This document shows positions 62,190-64,000 of a DNA stretch of 64,000 nucleotides, one piece after another. Within the stretch, counting starts at the first letter, position 1, and each line of letters begins with the position of its first letter. The stretch is taken from assembly GCF_001280125.1 (NCBI RefSeq), contig NZ_LGEG01000127.1, positions 93,111 through 157,110 on the forward strand. The letters run 5' to 3'. The notes below the pieces were generated by a model. It searched no databases, was not told where the DNA came from, and worked only from the letters and a program-made list of their open reading frames with translations. Both the position numbers and the translations under genes were made by a program. This stretch comes from Streptomyces sp. NRRL F-6492. GTDB taxonomy: Bacteria; Actinomycetota; Actinomycetes; Streptomycetales; Streptomycetaceae.

Positions 62190-62972
62190 CTAGAGCCAGT
62201 TGCGACGGCCGCCGACCTCGGCGAGCCACTGGTTCAGGTAAGCCGCCCAATCGGTGGTGTGGAAGTCGTGCAGGCCGACCTTGAAGGACCGGAAGGAGTC
62301 GCTGCCCTCGATGAACAGGCCCGGCTTCTTGTCCATCTCCAGGACGACGTCCATCTCGCGGTCGTCGGCGACGAAGCTGACCTCGACCTGGTTCAGACCG
62401 CGGTACTGCTGCGGCGCGAAGAACTCGATCTCCTGGTAGAAGGGCAGCTTCTGCCGCGTCCCCCGGATGTGCCCGCGCTCCATGTCCGCGCTCTTGAAGC
62501 GGAAGCCCAGCTGGAGGAAGGCGTCCAGGATCGCCTGCTGCGCCGGCAGCGGGTGCACGTTGATCGGGTCCAGGTCACCGGAGTCCACGGCGCGCGCGAT
62601 CTCCAGCTCCGTGGTCACGCCGATGTTCATGCCGCGCAGCTGCTGCCCGGACACGGTGGTGATCGGCGTCTCCCACGGGATCTCCAGACCGAACGGCACC
62701 ACGTGCACCGCGCCGGCCTGCACCTGGAAGGCCCCGCCGAGGCGCACCTTCACGAACTCGATGTCCTGCTTGTGCTCCTGGTCGCCGCCCTCGACCTCCA
62801 CGCGCGCCTGGAGCCCGACGGACAGCCCCTCGATCTGCTGGTCGACGTTCCCGCCCTGAATCCGCACCTCGCCCTGGACGACCCCGCCCGGGACCACGTT
62901 CTCCTCGGTGAGCACCGTCTCCACGGTGGCCCCGCCGGCACCCAGGCTCGCGAGCAGCTTCTTGAATCCCAT
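62190..62972 (-). CDS. Sporulation control protein Spo0M-like
   Basis: A 260-residue arrestin-fold protein of the Spo0M family: [40 protein letters not shown] and [20 protein letters not shown] are the typical strands. In Bacillus Spo0M influences sporulation and cell division; here the role is unknown. ATG 62972 has AAGGAG 9 bases upstream, whereas GTG 62981 lacks space. Confidence 0.9.
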   Translation of the reverse strand: MGFKKLLASLGAGGATVETVLTEENVVPGGVVQGEVRIQGGNVDQQIEGLSVGLQARVEVEGGDQEHKQDIEFVKVRLGGAFQVQAGAVHVVPFGLEIPWETPITTVSGQQLRGMNIGVTTELEIARAVDSGDLDPINVHPLPAQQAILDAFLQLGFRFKSADMERGHIRGTRQKLPFYQEIEFFAPQQYRGLNQVEVSFVADDREMDVVLEMDKKPGLFIEGSDSFRSFKVGLHDFHTTDWAAYLNQWLAEVGGRRNWL

Positions 62973-63060
62973 GGCTTTCACTCCTTCTAGTCCTGACCCC
63001 TACATACGCGCCAAGACGGTAACCGGTTCCGCGCCGGTCCCCCCACTACGCTCGGACGCC

Positions 63061-63723
63061 ATGAACGAGAGCCCCGACCGCACGCCGCTCCCGCGGTCCT
63101 TCTTCGACCGCCCCGTCCTGGAGGTGGCCCCGGACCTCCTCGGGCGCACCCTCGTCCGCACCACGGAGGACGGACGGATCGAGCTGCGCCTCACGGAGGT
63201 GGAGGCGTACGCCGGCGCGATCGACCCGGGCTCGCACGCCTTCCGGGGGCGGACGGCACGCAACGCCGTCATGTTCGGCCCGCCCGGACACGCGTACGTG
63301 TACTTCACCTACGGCATGTGGCACTGCCTGAATCTGGTGTGCGGCCCCGAGGGCAGCGCGAGCGGGGTCCTGCTGCGCGCGGGGGAGATCGTGAGCGGCG
63401 CCGAGCAGGCCCGCCCCCGCCGCCGCTCGGCCCGCAACGACAACGAGCTGGCCAAGGGCCCGGCACGCCTGGCCACCGCCCTCGACGTCGCGCTCTCCCT
63501 GAACGGCGAGGACGCCTGCGCCGACCCGGACGCCCCGCTCGCCGTCCTCACCGGCACCCCGCCGGCCCCGGCCCTCGTCCGCAGCGGCCCCCGCACGGGC
63601 GTCGGAGGCGAGGGGGCCCCGCACCCCTGGCGCTTCTGGATCGAGGGCGACCCGACGGTGAGCCCGTACCGCGCCCACACCCCTCGCAAGAGGCGCCTTG
63701 ACTCGGGCCGCAGAAGTGCGTAA
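63061..63723 (+). CDS. DNA-3-methyladenine glycosylase (AAG/MPG type)
   Basis: A 220-residue base-excision enzyme. Motifs are [25 protein letters not shown] (general base Glu in the TEVEAY segment), [33 protein letters not shown] and the GPARLATAL region. It removes alkylated purines. ATG at 63061 with no strong site. It ends 120 bases before the rRNA promoter region and is not co-transcribed with the leftward Spo0M gene. Confidence 0.94.
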   Translation: MNESPDRTPLPRSFFDRPVLEVAPDLLGRTLVRTTEDGRIELRLTEVEAYAGAIDPGSHAFRGRTARNAVMFGPPGHAYVYFTYGMWHCLNLVCGPEGSASGVLLRAGEIVSGAEQARPRRRSARNDNELAKGPARLATALDVALSLNGEDACADPDAPLAVLTGTPPAPALVRSGPRTGVGGEGAPHPWRFWIEGDPTVSPYRAHTPRKRRLDSGRRSA

Positions 63724-63843
63724 TGTGGCCCGAGCCGCTGGATCAGGGCCTGCTTGTTCTAGCACCCCGTAGCGCGGCCATCCACTACTCAAGAAGATTC
63801 CCCCGGCGGGGGCGTATTCCGGCATGCCGTAATGCGTTTCGAA

Positions 63844-63881
63844 TGACTCGATTATGAGTCACCGGGGAAATCAGCTAAAGT
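63844..63881 (+). promoter_or_regulatory. Candidate rRNA operon promoter and dyad
   Basis: A perfect dyad TGACTC-GATTAT-GAGTCA occupies 63844-63861. TAAAGT at 63876-63881 fits a -10 box, with TTATGA 18 bases upstream as a weak -35. It leads into rRNA leader sequence. Confidence 0.55.
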
Positions 63882-64000
63882 AGTGACCACGCCGAAAGGC
63901 CCCCGGAGCGAAAGCGAAAGGGACCGGAAAGCACCGAGGAAATCGGATCGGAAAGATCTGATAGAGTCGGAAACGCAAGACCGAAGGGAAAAGCCCGGAG
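63882..64000 (+). other. Leader of a ribosomal RNA (16S) operon, cut by the window end
   Basis: The sequence GGAAAGCACCGAGGAAATCG, then GATCTGATAGAGTCGGAAAC and GACCGAAGGGAAAAGCCCGG matches, to my recollection, the processed leader found before 16S rRNA in Streptomyces. The mature 16S gene should begin roughly 150-300 bases beyond the window. Confidence 0.85.

Noticed and set aside
63400..63840. tRNA gene near the rRNA leader
   Set aside because: No cloverleaf or GTTC-type T-loop with matching arms was found by reading.

Overview
High G+C DNA (roughly 70% or more, with G/C in nearly every third codon position), GTG and TTG start codons, a chaplin, Streptomyces-type small regulators and the gene order all point to the chromosome of a Streptomyces. 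Almost everything is vegetative core-genome content. I see no prophage, insertion sequence, integrase, CRISPR array, tRNA gene or secondary-metabolite cluster. The right edge runs into the leader of a ribosomal RNA operon.

Layout. 1-8.2 kb is a cobalamin block: the end of a cobE-like gene, a divergent ZIP metal transporter, and a leftward operon cobD-cobQ-chelatase-cobO-cobB preceded by a B12 riboswitch. 8.3-9.9 kb is a phosphate transporter pair behind a PHO box. 10.2-17.9 kb holds a hydrolase lacking its nucleophilic serine, a large unknown protein, a VOC protein, a YpfJ-type zinc peptidase, an ABC-F protein, a small HTH protein and an enoyl-CoA hydratase. 17.9-21.1 kb is an envelope-stress (Asp23/AmaP) locus. 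21.1-25.9 kb is a leftward group: DEDDh exonuclease with BRCT, zinc-ribbon protein, SURF1, GH15 hydrolase and an atypical SDR. 26-30.8 kb holds a VIT transporter with an internal deletion, a sterol-desaturase-like enzyme coupled to a YhhN protein, a dehydrogenase and a CoA-transferase. 30.8-37.1 kb has a secreted subtilase, the DUF485/ActP acetate symporter pair, moaA and small proteins.

37.1-43.4 kb carries tyrS, the tldD/tldE peptidase pair with a duplicated junction, and the fatty-acid genes fabG and fabI/inhA. 43.6-47.2 kb has a secreted protein, a GntR regulator divergent from an MFS transporter with a 38-residue companion, and sixA. 47.3-52.1 kb has serB, a double-FHA ABC transporter and a secreted lytic transglycosylase. 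52.4-56.6 kb has a queA-like gene coupled to an SDR, a GAF histidine kinase/LuxR regulator pair and a cysteine-free chaplin. 56.7-64 kb has an ABC ATPase, NfeD/SPFH, a TSUP permease, an HNH nuclease, a PEBP protein, Spo0M, a 3-methyladenine glycosylase and the rRNA leader.

Most interesting points: the tldD/tldE junction duplication around a G/C-rich palindrome; a second palindromic repeat carried in frame inside cobQ; the in-frame loss of two membrane helices from the VIT protein; the serine-less hydrolase; the two-Asp23 envelope operon; and three nested inverted repeats between queA and the transglycosylase gene. No clearly new defence or biosynthetic system is evident. All functional statements come from reading the sequence without database searches.
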